64,000 bases of DNA from an uncultured Pseudokineococcus sp. GTDB lineage: Bacteria; Actinomycetota; Actinomycetes; Actinomycetales; Quadrisphaeraceae. Position 1 is the stretch's first letter. Each line of letters begins with the position of its first letter. Under the pieces are notes generated by a model. The model saw only the letters and a list, made by a program, of their open reading frames with translations. It was not told the DNA's origin and ran no database searches. Location of the stretch: the NCBI RefSeq assembly GCF_947499845.1, contig NZ_CANMPM010000009.1:1-64000 (forward strand), given 5' to 3'. Shown piece by piece: positions 46,505 through 54,310 of the stretch. Position numbers and translations under genes: made by a program.

Positions 46505-47872
46505 GTGCCCATGGGCGACGTGCTGCACGTGCGCGGCGGACGACCGGTGGACGGCACCGTCGCCGTCCGCGGGGCGAAGAACTTCGTCTCCAAGGCGATG
46601 GTGGCGGCGCTGCTGGGCGAGAGCCCTAGCGTCCTGCGCAACGTCCCCGAGATCCGCGACGTCGGCGTCGTCACGGGCCTGCTCGGCCTGCACGGCGTCG
46701 ACGTCTCCCAGCCGGACGACGGCGTCCTCGTGCTCGACCCGACCGACGTCGAGTCCGCGCACGTGGCCGACATCGACGCCCACGCGGGGGCCAGCCGCAT
46801 CCCGATCCTCTTCTGCGGGCCGCTGGTGCACCGCCTCGGCGAGGCCTTCATCCCCGACCTCGGCGGCTGCCGCATCGGCGACCGCCCGATCAACTACCAC
46901 CTCGACGTCCTGCGGCAGTTCGGCGCCGTGGTGGACAAGCGCGAGGGGGGCATCCGCATCACCGCGCCGAACGGGCTGCGGGGCACCCGCATCGACCTGC
47001 CGTACCCGAGCGTCGGTGCGACGGAGCAGGTCCTGCTCACGGCGGTGCGGGCCGAGGGCTTCACCGAGCTGCACGGCGCGGCGACGGAGCCCGAGATCCT
47101 CGACCTCGTGGCCGTGCTGCAGAAGATGGGCGCGATCATCGGGGTCGACACCGACCGGACCATCCGGGTGGAGGGCGTCGCCCGGCTCCGCGGGTACGAC
47201 CACCGCGCCCTGACCGACCGCATCGAGACGGCGTCCTGGGCCTGCGCCGCGCTGGCCACGCGCGGGCAGGTCTTCGTCGAGGGCGCCACGCAGCCCGAGA
47301 TGATGACCTTCCTCAACGTCTTCCGGAAGGTCGGCGGCGAGTTCGACGTCACCGACGAAGGCATCCGCTTCCTCAGCCCGGACGGGCCGCTGCGCTCGCT
47401 CGCGCTGGAGACGGACGTGCACCCGGGCTTCATGACCGACTGGCAGCAGCCGCTCGTGGTGGCTCTCACGCAGGCCGACGGCCTGTCGATCGTCCACGAG
47501 ACGGTCTACGAGAACCGCTTCGGCTTCACCGAGGCCCTCGGCGGCATGGGCGCCCGCATCCAGGTCTACCGGGAGTGCCTGGGCTCCACGCCCTGCCGCT
47601 TCGGCGGGGCCCAGTTCCGGCACTCGGCGGCCATCTCCGGCCCCACGCCGCTGCACGGCGCCGACATCGTCGTGCCCGACCTGCGCGGCGGGTTCAGCTA
47701 CCTCGTCGCCGCCCTGGCCGCGACGGGCGTCTCGCGGGTCTCGGGCATCGAGCTCATCGACCGGGGCTACGAGCGCTTCGCCGAGAAGCTCGAGGCCATC
47801 GGGGCCGACGTCGAGTGGTCCTCGACGGCGGCGGCGTCCCGGGTGCGCGTCCCCGCCGGCGCCGGGGCCTGA
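46505..47872 (+). CDS. murA: UDP-N-acetylglucosamine 1-carboxyvinyltransferase
   Basis: 455 residues; first committed step of peptidoglycan synthesis. Contains RGAKNFVSKAMVAALLG, the catalytic cysteine C122 in LGGCRIGDRPINYH, and PDLRGGFSYLVAALAA. Wording such as ASRIPILFCGPLVHRLGEAF and TDWQQPLVVALTQ is that of the actinobacterial branch. GTG 46505 is chosen because AGGAGG (46494-46499) is 5 nt before it. The conserved Cys means fosfomycin-type sensitivity is not lost at this residue. Confidence 0.96.
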   Translation: MPMGDVLHVRGGRPVDGTVAVRGAKNFVSKAMVAALLGESPSVLRNVPEIRDVGVVTGLLGLHGVDVSQPDDGVLVLDPTDVESAHVADIDAHAGASRIPILFCGPLVHRLGEAFIPDLGGCRIGDRPINYHLDVLRQFGAVVDKREGGIRITAPNGLRGTRIDLPYPSVGATEQVLLTAVRAEGFTELHGAATEPEILDLVAVLQKMGAIIGVDTDRTIRVEGVARLRGYDHRALTDRIETASWACAALATRGQVFVEGATQPEMMTFLNVFRKVGGEFDVTDEGIRFLSPDGPLRSLALETDVHPGFMTDWQQPLVVALTQADGLSIVHETVYENRFGFTEALGGMGARIQVYRECLGSTPCRFGGAQFRHSAAISGPTPLHGADIVVPDLRGGFSYLVAALAATGVSRVSGIELIDRGYERFAEKLEAIGADVEWSSTAAASRVRVPAGAGA

Positions 47873-47883
47873 GCCCCGCCGGC

Positions 47884-47903
47884 GCCGGGGCTCCGGCCCC
47901 GGC
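47884..47903. terminator. Bidirectional hairpin between murA and cofC
   Basis: GCCGGGGC (47884-47891), loop TCCG, GCCCCGGC (47896-47903): 8-bp perfect stem in the 38-nt convergent gap. Confidence 0.55.
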
Positions 47904-47910
47904 CGGGCGC

Positions 47911-48663
47911 CTACCCGGCGAGGTGGAGGCGCCCCTGCGCCAGCGCGTCGGCCGTGCGCGGCCCCACGCCCAGCGCCACCGCCTCGCGCAGGTCGGCCCG
48001 CGTGTCGACGTCGCGGCGCAGCCCGGGGAGGGCGAGGTCCAGCACGGCCGCTCCCGCACGGGCGTGCCGCCCGGCCGACCCCTCGCCGTACGCGACGGGC
48101 AGGTCGGCGGCGGTCCGCGCGGCCAGCAGAGCGGTGCCCCGGCCCGCGGCGTCGGGCACGAGAGCGGCGCTCGCCCCGGCCGCCAGGGCCTCCGAGGCCG
48201 CCGCGAGGGCGGCGCCCACCTCCTCCGCGCGCAGGGCGGGGACGTCGGGCAGCAGCACGGCGACGCCCGTCACCGCTCCGGCCCCCGCTCCTGCGCTGGC
48301 AGCGCCCCCTCCGGCGTCGTCGCGGGGCACCGCCCGGCACCGCTCGGCGGCGCGCGCCCCGTCCCGCACGGCCTCGTCCAGGGCCGAGGCCCGAGCGCTC
48401 GCCGGACCGGGGGCGACGACGCGGGCGCCGCCGGCGGCGACGGCGGCCGCCACGGCGGGGTCGTCGGTCACCACGAGGGCACGGGCGACGTCGGGCGCCG
48501 CCAGCACGGCGTCCAGGCAGTCCAGAGCCATGGCGAGCGCGAGGCGCCCGCGCAGGGCGGCGTCACCGCCGAGGCGGCTCTTGGCGGCGTGGCCGCCCTT
48601 GACGGGCAGCACGACGTCCCAGCGGTGCACCCCGGGCGTGCGGGGGGCGTCGGGCGCGGGCAC
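47911..48663 (-). CDS. cofC: 2-phospho-L-lactate/phosphoenolpyruvate guanylyltransferase
   Basis: 250 residues from GTG 48663; F420 biosynthesis (CofC/FbiD). N-terminal nucleotide-binding WDVVLPVKGGHAAKSRL, then LVVTDDPAVAAAV, VAVLLPDVPAL and DAAGRGTALLAA with DVDTRADLREA near the end. There is an Ala/Gly-rich insert around 125-140. The -10 CAGCAT 7 nt upstream sets the start. In mycobacteria the homologue Rv2983 occupies the same place beside gpsA. Confidence 0.9.
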   Translation of the reverse strand: MPAPDAPRTPGVHRWDVVLPVKGGHAAKSRLGGDAALRGRLALAMALDCLDAVLAAPDVARALVVTDDPAVAAAVAAGGARVVAPGPASARASALDEAVRDGARAAERCRAVPRDDAGGGAASAGAGAGAVTGVAVLLPDVPALRAEEVGAALAAASEALAAGASAALVPDAAGRGTALLAARTAADLPVAYGEGSAGRHARAGAAVLDLALPGLRRDVDTRADLREAVALGVGPRTADALAQGRLHLAG

Positions 48664-48676
48664 CCACGCGATGCTG
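48664..48676 (-). promoter_or_regulatory. Leaderless -10 element of cofC
   Basis: Minus-strand CAGCAT (plus 48671-48676), 7 nt before GTG 48663; same C-A-N-N-A-T form as the ligA element. Confidence 0.4.
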
Positions 48677-48729
48677 CCACCCTGGGCGCGGCTCGACGAC
48701 CGCCCCACGACCGACCCGAGAGGACACCG

Positions 48730-48840
48730 ATGCCGGAGACCCCCCGCCGCCCGACGCGAGGTCGACGGACGACCCGCCGCACGACCGGCGCCCCGGCCCC
48801 CGCGGGCGTCGGGACGGCCCCCGGGGCCGGCCGCGCGTGA
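48730..48840 (+). CDS. Small Arg/Pro-rich ORF coupled to gpsA
   Basis: 36 codons: MPETPRRPTRGRRTTR followed by RTTGAPAPAGVG and TAPGAGRA. ATG 48730 is preceded by GAGAGG at about 6 nt, and its TGA overlaps the gpsA GTG as GTGA, the coupling seen at real operon joints in this window. No homologue is known to me; the composition is strongly basic. It could be a leader peptide for gpsA or chance. Many actinobacteria have plsC here, which is absent. Confidence 0.4.
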   Translation: MPETPRRPTRGRRTTRRTTGAPAPAGVGTAPGAGRA

Positions 48841-49841
48841 GCCGCCGCGTCGCCGTCCTCGGCACGGGCAGCTGGGGTACGGCCTTCGCGCTGGTGCTCG
48901 CCGACGCCGGCGCCGAGGTGGCCATGTGGGGCCGCCGGCCCGAGGTCGTCGCCGCCGTCGCGGGCGGGCGCGGCAACCCGGCCTACCTGCCGGGCGTCGC
49001 GCTGCCGGACGCCGTCACGGCGACGACGGACCCGCGCCGCGCCCTCGAGGGCGCCGACGTCGTGGTGCTCGCCCTGCCGTCGCAGTCGCTGCGCGGCGTC
49101 CTCGGCGGCGTGGCCGACGCCGTCCCCGCCGGGGCCCCGCTCGTCAGCCTGGCGAAGGGCCTCGAGAGCGGCTCGAGGCTGCGGATGAGCGAGGTCGTGG
49201 CCGAGGCGTCCGGCGCCGCGCGCGAGCGCGTGGCCGTGGTCTCGGGCCCGAACCTCGCCCGGGAGATCGCCGAGCGGCAGCCCACGGCCACGGTGGTGGC
49301 CGCCCACGACGCCGACGTCGCCGCCGAGGTCGCGGCTGCCTGCGCCACACCGGTCTTCCGGCCCTACACCCACCACGACGTCCTCGGCGTCGAGCTCGGC
49401 GGCGTCGTCAAGAACGTCGTCGGCCTGGCCGTCGGCATGGCCGAGGGGCTCGGGTACGGCGACAACGCCAAGGCGTCGATCATCACCCGCGGCCTCGCGC
49501 AGACCTCCCGCCTCGCCGTCGCCCTGGGCGCCGAGGCGGCCACGCTGGCCGGGCTCGCCGGGATGGGCGACCTCGTCGCCACCTGCGCGTCGCCCCTGTC
49601 GCGCAACCACCAGACGGGCGTCCAGCTGGGTCGCGGCCTCGACGTCGGAGCGGCGGCGCGGGTCGTGCGCCAGACGGCCGAGGGCGTCCGCTCGGCCCCG
49701 TCGGTCCTGGCCCTCGCCCGGTCCGCCGGCGTCGAGATGCCCATCGTCGAGCAGGTCGTCGACGTCGTCGAGGGGCGGGTCCACGCGCGGGAGGCGGCGC
49801 GGCTGCTCCTGGCCCGCGACCTCAAGCACGAGGCCGGCTGA
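48837..49841 (+). CDS. gpsA: Glycerol-3-phosphate dehydrogenase [NAD(P)+]
   Basis: 334 residues; makes sn-glycerol 3-phosphate for phospholipids. VAVLGTGSWGTAFALVLADAG (nucleotide fold), VVSGPNLAREIAERQPTATV, GVELGGVVKNVVGLAVGMAEGLG with the catalytic lysine, and GMGDLVATCASPLSRNH are intact. GTG start overlaps the small upstream ORF (GTGA). Confidence 0.96.
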   Translation: MSRRVAVLGTGSWGTAFALVLADAGAEVAMWGRRPEVVAAVAGGRGNPAYLPGVALPDAVTATTDPRRALEGADVVVLALPSQSLRGVLGGVADAVPAGAPLVSLAKGLESGSRLRMSEVVAEASGAARERVAVVSGPNLAREIAERQPTATVVAAHDADVAAEVAAACATPVFRPYTHHDVLGVELGGVVKNVVGLAVGMAEGLGYGDNAKASIITRGLAQTSRLAVALGAEAATLAGLAGMGDLVATCASPLSRNHQTGVQLGRGLDVGAAARVVRQTAEGVRSAPSVLALARSAGVEMPIVEQVVDVVEGRVHAREAARLLLARDLKHEAG

Positions 49842-49842
49842 G

Positions 49843-50544
49843 GTGGCGTCCCGGGGCGCGGCGGGGCGCTCGCGCGGGGCGCGGGTCGAGGTGGTCCTGC
49901 CCGACCTCGTGCCGCGCACGGCGCCGCCGGGGGCGGGGGAGGACCTCGACGGGCTGCTGCTCAGCGGCCTTGACCTCGCGGGGGCGGCGCTGCCCGACCT
50001 GCGCCTGCTCGAGTGCGCCCTCGTCGCCTGCCGCCTCGACGGCGCCGCCCTGCGCGGCGCCCGCCTCGTCTCGACCCGCCTCGAGGAGCTGGCTGCGACG
50101 GACCTCGACCTCACCGGCTCGTCCTGGCGGGACGTCGTCGTCGAGGGCTCCCGCGCCGGCGTGCTGCGGCTCGGGGAGGCCGACCTCGTCCGCACCCGCC
50201 TCAGCGGGTGCCGGCTGCACCACCTGGACGCCCGGGGCGCCGACCTCGCGGACGTCCTGCTCGAGGACTGCGTCGTGGGGGAGCTCGACCTCACGGACGC
50301 GCGGGCGGTGCGGGTGCGGCTGGTCGGCTGCCGCGTCGAGCGGCTCGTGCTCACCGGCTCGCGCCTGTCCGGGCTCGACGTGAGCGGGGCCCGCGTCGAG
50401 CGCGTCACCGGCCCGGGCGACCTCGCGGGCGTCGTCCTCGGCGAGGACCAGGCCGCCGGCTTCGCGACCGTCCTCGCCGAGCACCTCGGCGCGCGGGTCG
50501 TGCCGACCGCGCCCGACCGGGCGGACGGCACCGAGCGGGCCTGA
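49843..50544 (+). CDS. Pentapeptide-repeat protein
   Basis: 233 residues. Residues ~40-190 contain an A(D/N)Lxx-type right-handed beta-helix: GLDLAGAALPDLRLLECALVACRLDGAALRG is a typical stretch, with later LTGSRLSGLDVSGARVERV. Function is unknown for this subgroup; MfpA/Qnr-type proteins that mimic DNA and protect gyrase are more regular. GTG begins 1 nt after the gpsA stop, so it is probably co-expressed with gpsA. Confidence 0.88.
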   Translation: MASRGAAGRSRGARVEVVLPDLVPRTAPPGAGEDLDGLLLSGLDLAGAALPDLRLLECALVACRLDGAALRGARLVSTRLEELAATDLDLTGSSWRDVVVEGSRAGVLRLGEADLVRTRLSGCRLHHLDARGADLADVLLEDCVVGELDLTDARAVRVRLVGCRVERLVLTGSRLSGLDVSGARVERVTGPGDLAGVVLGEDQAAGFATVLAEHLGARVVPTAPDRADGTERA

Positions 50545-50557
50545 GGCGGGCGGCCCC

Positions 50558-50653
50558 GGTGCCGAGCGGGTCCGGTGCCGAGCGGGTCCGGTGCCGAGCG
50601 GGTCCGGTGCCGAGCGGGTCCGGTGCCGAGCGGGCCTGGTGTCGAGGGGGTCT
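50558..50653 (+). repeat. 16-bp tandem repeat, six units, in a convergent gap
   Basis: GGTGCCGAGCGGGTCC at 50558, 50574, 50590 and 50606; variants at 50622 and 50638. The last codons of the pentapeptide gene (GGCACCGAGCGGGCC) resemble the unit, so the array may have grown from the gene end. It fills the 113-nt gap before the PLP enzyme gene. Confidence 0.9.
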
Positions 50654-50657
50654 GGGC

Positions 50658-51845
50658 TCAGGCCCCGCCGTCGAGCGCCTGCTGAAGGTCGGCCCAGAGG
50701 TCCTCGACGTCCTCCAGGCCGCAGGAGAGGCGGAGCAGCCCGAGGGGCGTCGTCGGCGGCTCGTTGGCGTGGCGCCGACGGCGCTCGACGAGCGACTCGA
50801 CGCCGCCGAGGCTCGTCGCCGGCGTCCACAGGCCCAGGCGCTCGACGAGGCCGGCGGCGAGGGCGCCGTCGTCGTCGCCGACCAGCTCCAGCGACAGCAC
50901 GCTCCCGGCGCCGCGCATCTGCGCCCGGGCACGCTCGTGGCCGGGGTCGGACGGCAGGGACGGGTGCCGCACGCGCCCGACGGCGGGGTGGCGCTCGAGG
51001 CGCCGCGCGAGCTCGGCGGCGGTCGCCCCCGTGCGCTCGACGCGCAGCGCCAGGGTCCGCAGGCCGCGCAGCGCCAGCCACGCCTCGAAGGGCCCGGGGA
51101 TGGCGCCGTGCACGCGGCGGTGGGTCGACAGCCGCTGCAGCAGAGCGGCGTCGGACGTCGCCACGGCCCCGAGCAGGACGTCGGAGTGCCCGGACAGGAG
51201 CTTGGTGACCGAGTGGACGACGACGTCCGCCCCGAGCGCGAGGGGCTGCTGCACCAGGGGCGTGGCGAAGGTGCCGTCCACGGCGACCACGGCCCCGGCG
51301 CCCCGGCCCGCGGCGGCGCACGCGGGCAGGTCGGCCACCTCCAGGAGCGGGTTCGTGGGCGACTCCAGCCACAGCAGGTCGGCGCCGCCCGCGAGGGCGC
51401 CCTCGACCTCCGCGGTGTCGGCGACGTCGACGAAGGTCACGCGCGCCCGCCCGTCGGCGTCGAGCTGCTCGAGCAGCTCGACGGAGGTGTTGTACGCCGA
51501 GCGGGGCGCGACGACGCGCCCGCCCAGGGGCACGAGCGCGAGCACCGCCGACACGGCGGCCATGCCCGACGCGAAGGCCAGCGCGCCGCCGTCCTCGCCG
51601 GTGCCCTCGAGGGTCGCGAGCACCTCCTCCAGCGGCTCCCAGCTGGCGTTGGACGAGCGGGCGTAGGTCCGCGCGCCCGGCCCCGGCTCGCCGGCGCCCA
51701 CGAAGGTGGACGACAGCACGAGCGGCGGGTTGACCGGCGCGTCCGGCGTCCGCGGCGGCCGTCCCGCGGCGACGACGGTCGTCGCGGGGGACCAGGGGCG
51801 CCCGCTCGCCCCGGAGCCGGTCGGGTGGGGGGTGCCGTCCGCCAT
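50658..51845 (-). CDS. Cystathionine gamma-synthase/lyase-family PLP enzyme
   Basis: 395 residues from ATG 51845. Cys/Met-metabolism fold: NPPLVLSSTFVGAGEPGPG, TYARSSNASWEPLEEVLATLEG, LAFASGMAAVSAVL, WLESPTNPLLEVADL, the PLP lysine in VVHSVTKLLSGHSDVLLG, and LSCGLEDVEDLWADL. Synthase versus lyase cannot be settled by eye. Start fixed by TACGCT 7 nt upstream. Confidence 0.93.
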   Translation of the reverse strand: MADGTPHPTGSGASGRPWSPATTVVAAGRPPRTPDAPVNPPLVLSSTFVGAGEPGPGARTYARSSNASWEPLEEVLATLEGTGEDGGALAFASGMAAVSAVLALVPLGGRVVAPRSAYNTSVELLEQLDADGRARVTFVDVADTAEVEGALAGGADLLWLESPTNPLLEVADLPACAAAGRGAGAVVAVDGTFATPLVQQPLALGADVVVHSVTKLLSGHSDVLLGAVATSDAALLQRLSTHRRVHGAIPGPFEAWLALRGLRTLALRVERTGATAAELARRLERHPAVGRVRHPSLPSDPGHERARAQMRGAGSVLSLELVGDDDGALAAGLVERLGLWTPATSLGGVESLVERRRRHANEPPTTPLGLLRLSCGLEDVEDLWADLQQALDGGA

Positions 51846-51858
51846 GGCGGCGAGCGTA
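51846..51858 (-). promoter_or_regulatory. Leaderless -10 element of the PLP enzyme gene
   Basis: Minus-strand TACGCT (plus 51853-51858), 7 nt before ATG 51845. Confidence 0.55.
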
Positions 51859-51965
51859 GGGGCCCGCGCCCGACCGGCGGACCCGCGTCCCACCGCCGAC
51901 GGCGGGCGCCGGGCCGAGCGCGGCGAGGCGCCGCGTGGCGTCGCGGACGGCGCTCGGGCCGCCGG

Positions 51966-51978
51966 TAGCGTCCCGGCG
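51966..51978 (+). promoter_or_regulatory. Leaderless -10 element of ddl
   Basis: TAGCGT at 51966-51971, 7 nt before GTG 51979; it rules out the longer frame from 51706, which would overlap the divergent gene. Confidence 0.55.
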
Positions 51979-53190
51979 GTGGAGGCGCAGCCGGCAGGAC
52001 GGGACCCCGAGGACCGCACGCAGGAGGGAGCCCCCCGGCGTCGCCGCGTCGCCGTCGTCTTCGGCGGGCGCTCGAGCGAGCACGGCATCAGCTGCGTCAC
52101 CGCCGCGGGCGTCCTGCGCGCGCTCGACCGCGACCGCTGGGACGTCGTCCCCGTCGGCATCGCGCTCGACGGCCGGTGGGTCCTCGCCGCCGACGACCCC
52201 GCGCGCTGGGAGCTCTCCGGCGGCGTCCTGCCCGTCGTCGAGCCGGGGGAGGGGCCCGCCGTGCTGGCGCCCCGCTCTCCGGTCGAGCGCGGGCTCGTCG
52301 CGCTGGAGGCCGGTGACGTCCCGCGCGCGCTCGGCGAGGTCGACGTCGTCCTGCCGCTCCTGCACGGCCCCTTCGGCGAGGACGGGACGCTGCAGGGGAT
52401 GCTCGAGATGTCCGACACCCGCTACGTCGGCTCGGGCGTGCTGGCCTCCGCCGTGGCGATGGACAAGCACTACGCCAAGACCGTCCTCGCGGCGGCGGGC
52501 GTCGCCGTCGGCCCGTGGGCGCTCGTCACCGACCGCGCCTGGCGCGCGGACCGCGAGGAGCGCCTCGACGCCGCCCTCGCCGTCGCGGAGGGCGCCGGGG
52601 CCGCCGTCGTCTTCGTCAAGCCGTGCCGCGCGGGCTCGTCGATGGGCGTCACCCGCGTCGTGCTGGGCGAGGCCCCCGGCCGCTGGCGGGAGGGCGCCCG
52701 CGCGGCGCTCGCCGCGGCCGTGGAGGCCGCCCGCGAGCACGACCCGAGGGTCCTCGTGGAGGCGGCCGTCGCCGGCCGCGAGCTGGAGTGCGGCGTGCTG
52801 GACGGCCCCGGCGGGGCGGCGCCGGAGGCGTCGGTCGTCGGTGAGGTGGCGGTCGTCGACGGCCGCGACTTCTACGACTTCGAGGCCAAGTACCTCGACG
52901 GTGGCGCCGTCCGGCTGACCTGCCCCGCCGACGTCCCGGAGGAGGTCGCCGAGGCCGTGCGTGCGACGGCGCTGCGCGCCTTCGACGCCCTCGGCTGCGA
53001 GGGGCTGGCCCGTGTCGACGTCTTCGTCGCCGACGACGGCCGGGTCGTCGTCAACGAGGTCAACACGATGCCGGGCTTCACGCCGTCGTCGATGTTCCCC
53101 CGGCTCTGGGAGGCCTCGGGCCTGCCCTACCCGGCGCTCGTCGACCGGCTCCTCGAGCTGGCCCTCGAGCGTCGCGCCGGCCTGCGCTGA
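51979..53190 (+). CDS. ddl: D-alanine--D-alanine ligase
   Basis: 403 residues. ATP-grasp enzyme for the peptidoglycan dipeptide: VAVVFGGRSSEHGISC, LLHGPFGEDGTLQGMLEM, YVGSGVLASAVAMDKHYAK, FVKPCRAGSSMGVTRV, FYDFEAKYL and VVVNEVNTMPGFTPSSMFP with the metal ligands. Active-site wording is that of a D-Ala ligase (YDFEAKY) rather than a D-lactate type. Second peptidoglycan gene in the window with murA. Confidence 0.96.
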   Translation: MEAQPAGRDPEDRTQEGAPRRRRVAVVFGGRSSEHGISCVTAAGVLRALDRDRWDVVPVGIALDGRWVLAADDPARWELSGGVLPVVEPGEGPAVLAPRSPVERGLVALEAGDVPRALGEVDVVLPLLHGPFGEDGTLQGMLEMSDTRYVGSGVLASAVAMDKHYAKTVLAAAGVAVGPWALVTDRAWRADREERLDAALAVAEGAGAAVVFVKPCRAGSSMGVTRVVLGEAPGRWREGARAALAAAVEAAREHDPRVLVEAAVAGRELECGVLDGPGGAAPEASVVGEVAVVDGRDFYDFEAKYLDGGAVRLTCPADVPEEVAEAVRATALRAFDALGCEGLARVDVFVADDGRVVVNEVNTMPGFTPSSMFPRLWEASGLPYPALVDRLLELALERRAGLR

Positions 53191-53214
53191 CACCGGGACC
53201 CGGCGCGGCGCCCG

Positions 53215-53679
53215 TCAGGAGCAGCTGCGCTGGGCCTCCAGGGCCTCGACGGCGCCGCCCAGCCCGGGCAGGACGTCGGCGGCCGTGAGGTCGCCGGTGA
53301 CGGCGACCTGCGTGGCGGGTGCCCGCCCGAAGGTCGTCCAGGGCGGTGACGCCTCGGCGTCGGAGGCCACCCAGTCGACGCCGTCGACCGACAGGCACGC
53401 GTCCGTCGTGGGGCCGGGGAGGTCGACGCCGCAGCGCAGGACCACCTGCTCGGACCGGTCGGGCGAGGCCCAGGCGGCCGTCGACTGACCCGTCGACGCG
53501 ACGCGCGGGAGGCCGGCCAGCTCGTCCACCTCGCGCACGAGCACGAGCACGGACGCGCAGCCCGGGTCGGTCGCCTCGGGCGCGGCCGGGGCCGCGACGG
53601 GCGAGCCCCCGCAGCCGGCGAGCAGCAGGAGGGCCGTCGCCGCCGGGAGCGCGCGACGGCGCGCCGCGGTCCCCGTCAC
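53215..53679 (-). CDS. DUF3515 family lipoprotein
   Basis: 154 residues from GTG 53679. Lipoprotein signal RRRALPAATALLLLAGC (lipobox LAGC, C23). Mature part with two cysteine pairs (GCAS ... RCGV and DACLS ... RSCS), ending EALEAQRSCS; it matches the DUF3515 family found next to ddl/thiL in actinobacteria, role unknown. Its start overlaps the stop of the AsnC-domain gene (GTGA), so they form an operon converging on ddl. Confidence 0.85.
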   Translation of the reverse strand: MTGTAARRRALPAATALLLLAGCGGSPVAAPAAPEATDPGCASVLVLVREVDELAGLPRVASTGQSTAAWASPDRSEQVVLRCGVDLPGPTTDACLSVDGVDWVASDAEASPPWTTFGRAPATQVAVTGDLTAADVLPGLGGAVEALEAQRSCS

Positions 53680-53906
53680 GCGACGACGGTGCAGGTCACC
53701 GTCCGCGTGATGCCGGGCACGGCCTGCACCTGCGAGGAGACGAGCCGGCCGAGCTGGCCGGTGGTCGGTGCCTCGACGCGGGCGATGACGTCGTAGGGGC
53801 CCGTCACGTCCTCGGCGAGCACGACGCCGCCGATGGCGGCGAGGGCGGCCGCGACCTCCGATGAGCGGCCGACCTGGGTCTGGACGAGCACGTACGCCTG
53901 CTCCAC
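53676..53906 (-). CDS. Stand-alone AsnC/Lrp ligand-binding domain protein
   Basis: 76 residues, GTG start with GGAGG about 9 nt upstream. EQAYVLVQTQVGRSSEVAAALAAI, AEDVTGPYDVIARVEA and VPGITRTVTCTVV are the RAM domain alone, with no DNA-binding half. Such single-domain proteins form rings and may modulate full Lrp regulators, for instance the Lrp encoded at 16824. Coupled by 4 nt to the DUF3515 gene. Confidence 0.9.
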   Translation of the reverse strand: MEQAYVLVQTQVGRSSEVAAALAAIGGVVLAEDVTGPYDVIARVEAPTTGQLGRLVSSQVQAVPGITRTVTCTVVA

Positions 53907-54310
53907 GGGGCGTCTCCTCCTCGGTGCGCGCCCGGGGGCGGCGCCGTTCTGGGCTGGGCTGGGCTGGGGCGAGCGGGGCTGGCGACGGGACGGGTGGGCC
54001 GTGGCGGCCCGGGTGCCCGGGACGCCGCGGGGCGGCCGCCTCGGCGACGGCGCGGCGGCCGGGCCCTCGTGGGGCCGGCGCGCCGCACCGCCGACACGTC
54101 CGTCGCCTGGTCGTGCGCTCCGGCGGGCCGCGGTCCGCGGCGCCGCCGGGACGGGCGCGGGCGACGCTACCGTGGCCGGGCTGCGCCGCCCCAGCCCGTC
54201 CGGGCGGGGCCCCGCGCCGCCGCCCGCGCGCACCCGCCCGGGGCCGGTCGGTCGGGCCCGGGCCGCGCCGGCGGCGTCGTCCGGGCGCTGCCCCGAGGAC
54301 CGGAGGACGC
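53907..54310. other. 404-nt divergent gap without a gene
   Basis: Between the AsnC-domain gene and thiL. I see a 5-bp tandem CTGGG x4 at 53949-53968 and a candidate thiL -10 TACCGT at 54168-54173 (start ~54180, so a ~130-nt 5' leader). I looked for TPP-riboswitch landmarks (CTGAGA, ACCTGA) and found none. No convincing ORF on either strand. Confidence 0.5.

Noticed and set aside
46868-46870. Fosfomycin-resistant MurA (Cys to Asp)
   Set aside because: The codon is TGC; the catalytic cysteine is present (C122).
53949-53968. Short CTGGG x4 repeat as a meaningful array
   Set aside because: Only 20 bp long and expected by chance or slippage in DNA this rich in G; noted in the gap entry only.
53907-54310. 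TPP riboswitch before thiL
   Set aside because: No CTGAGA or ACCTGA landmarks and no matching fold in the gap.
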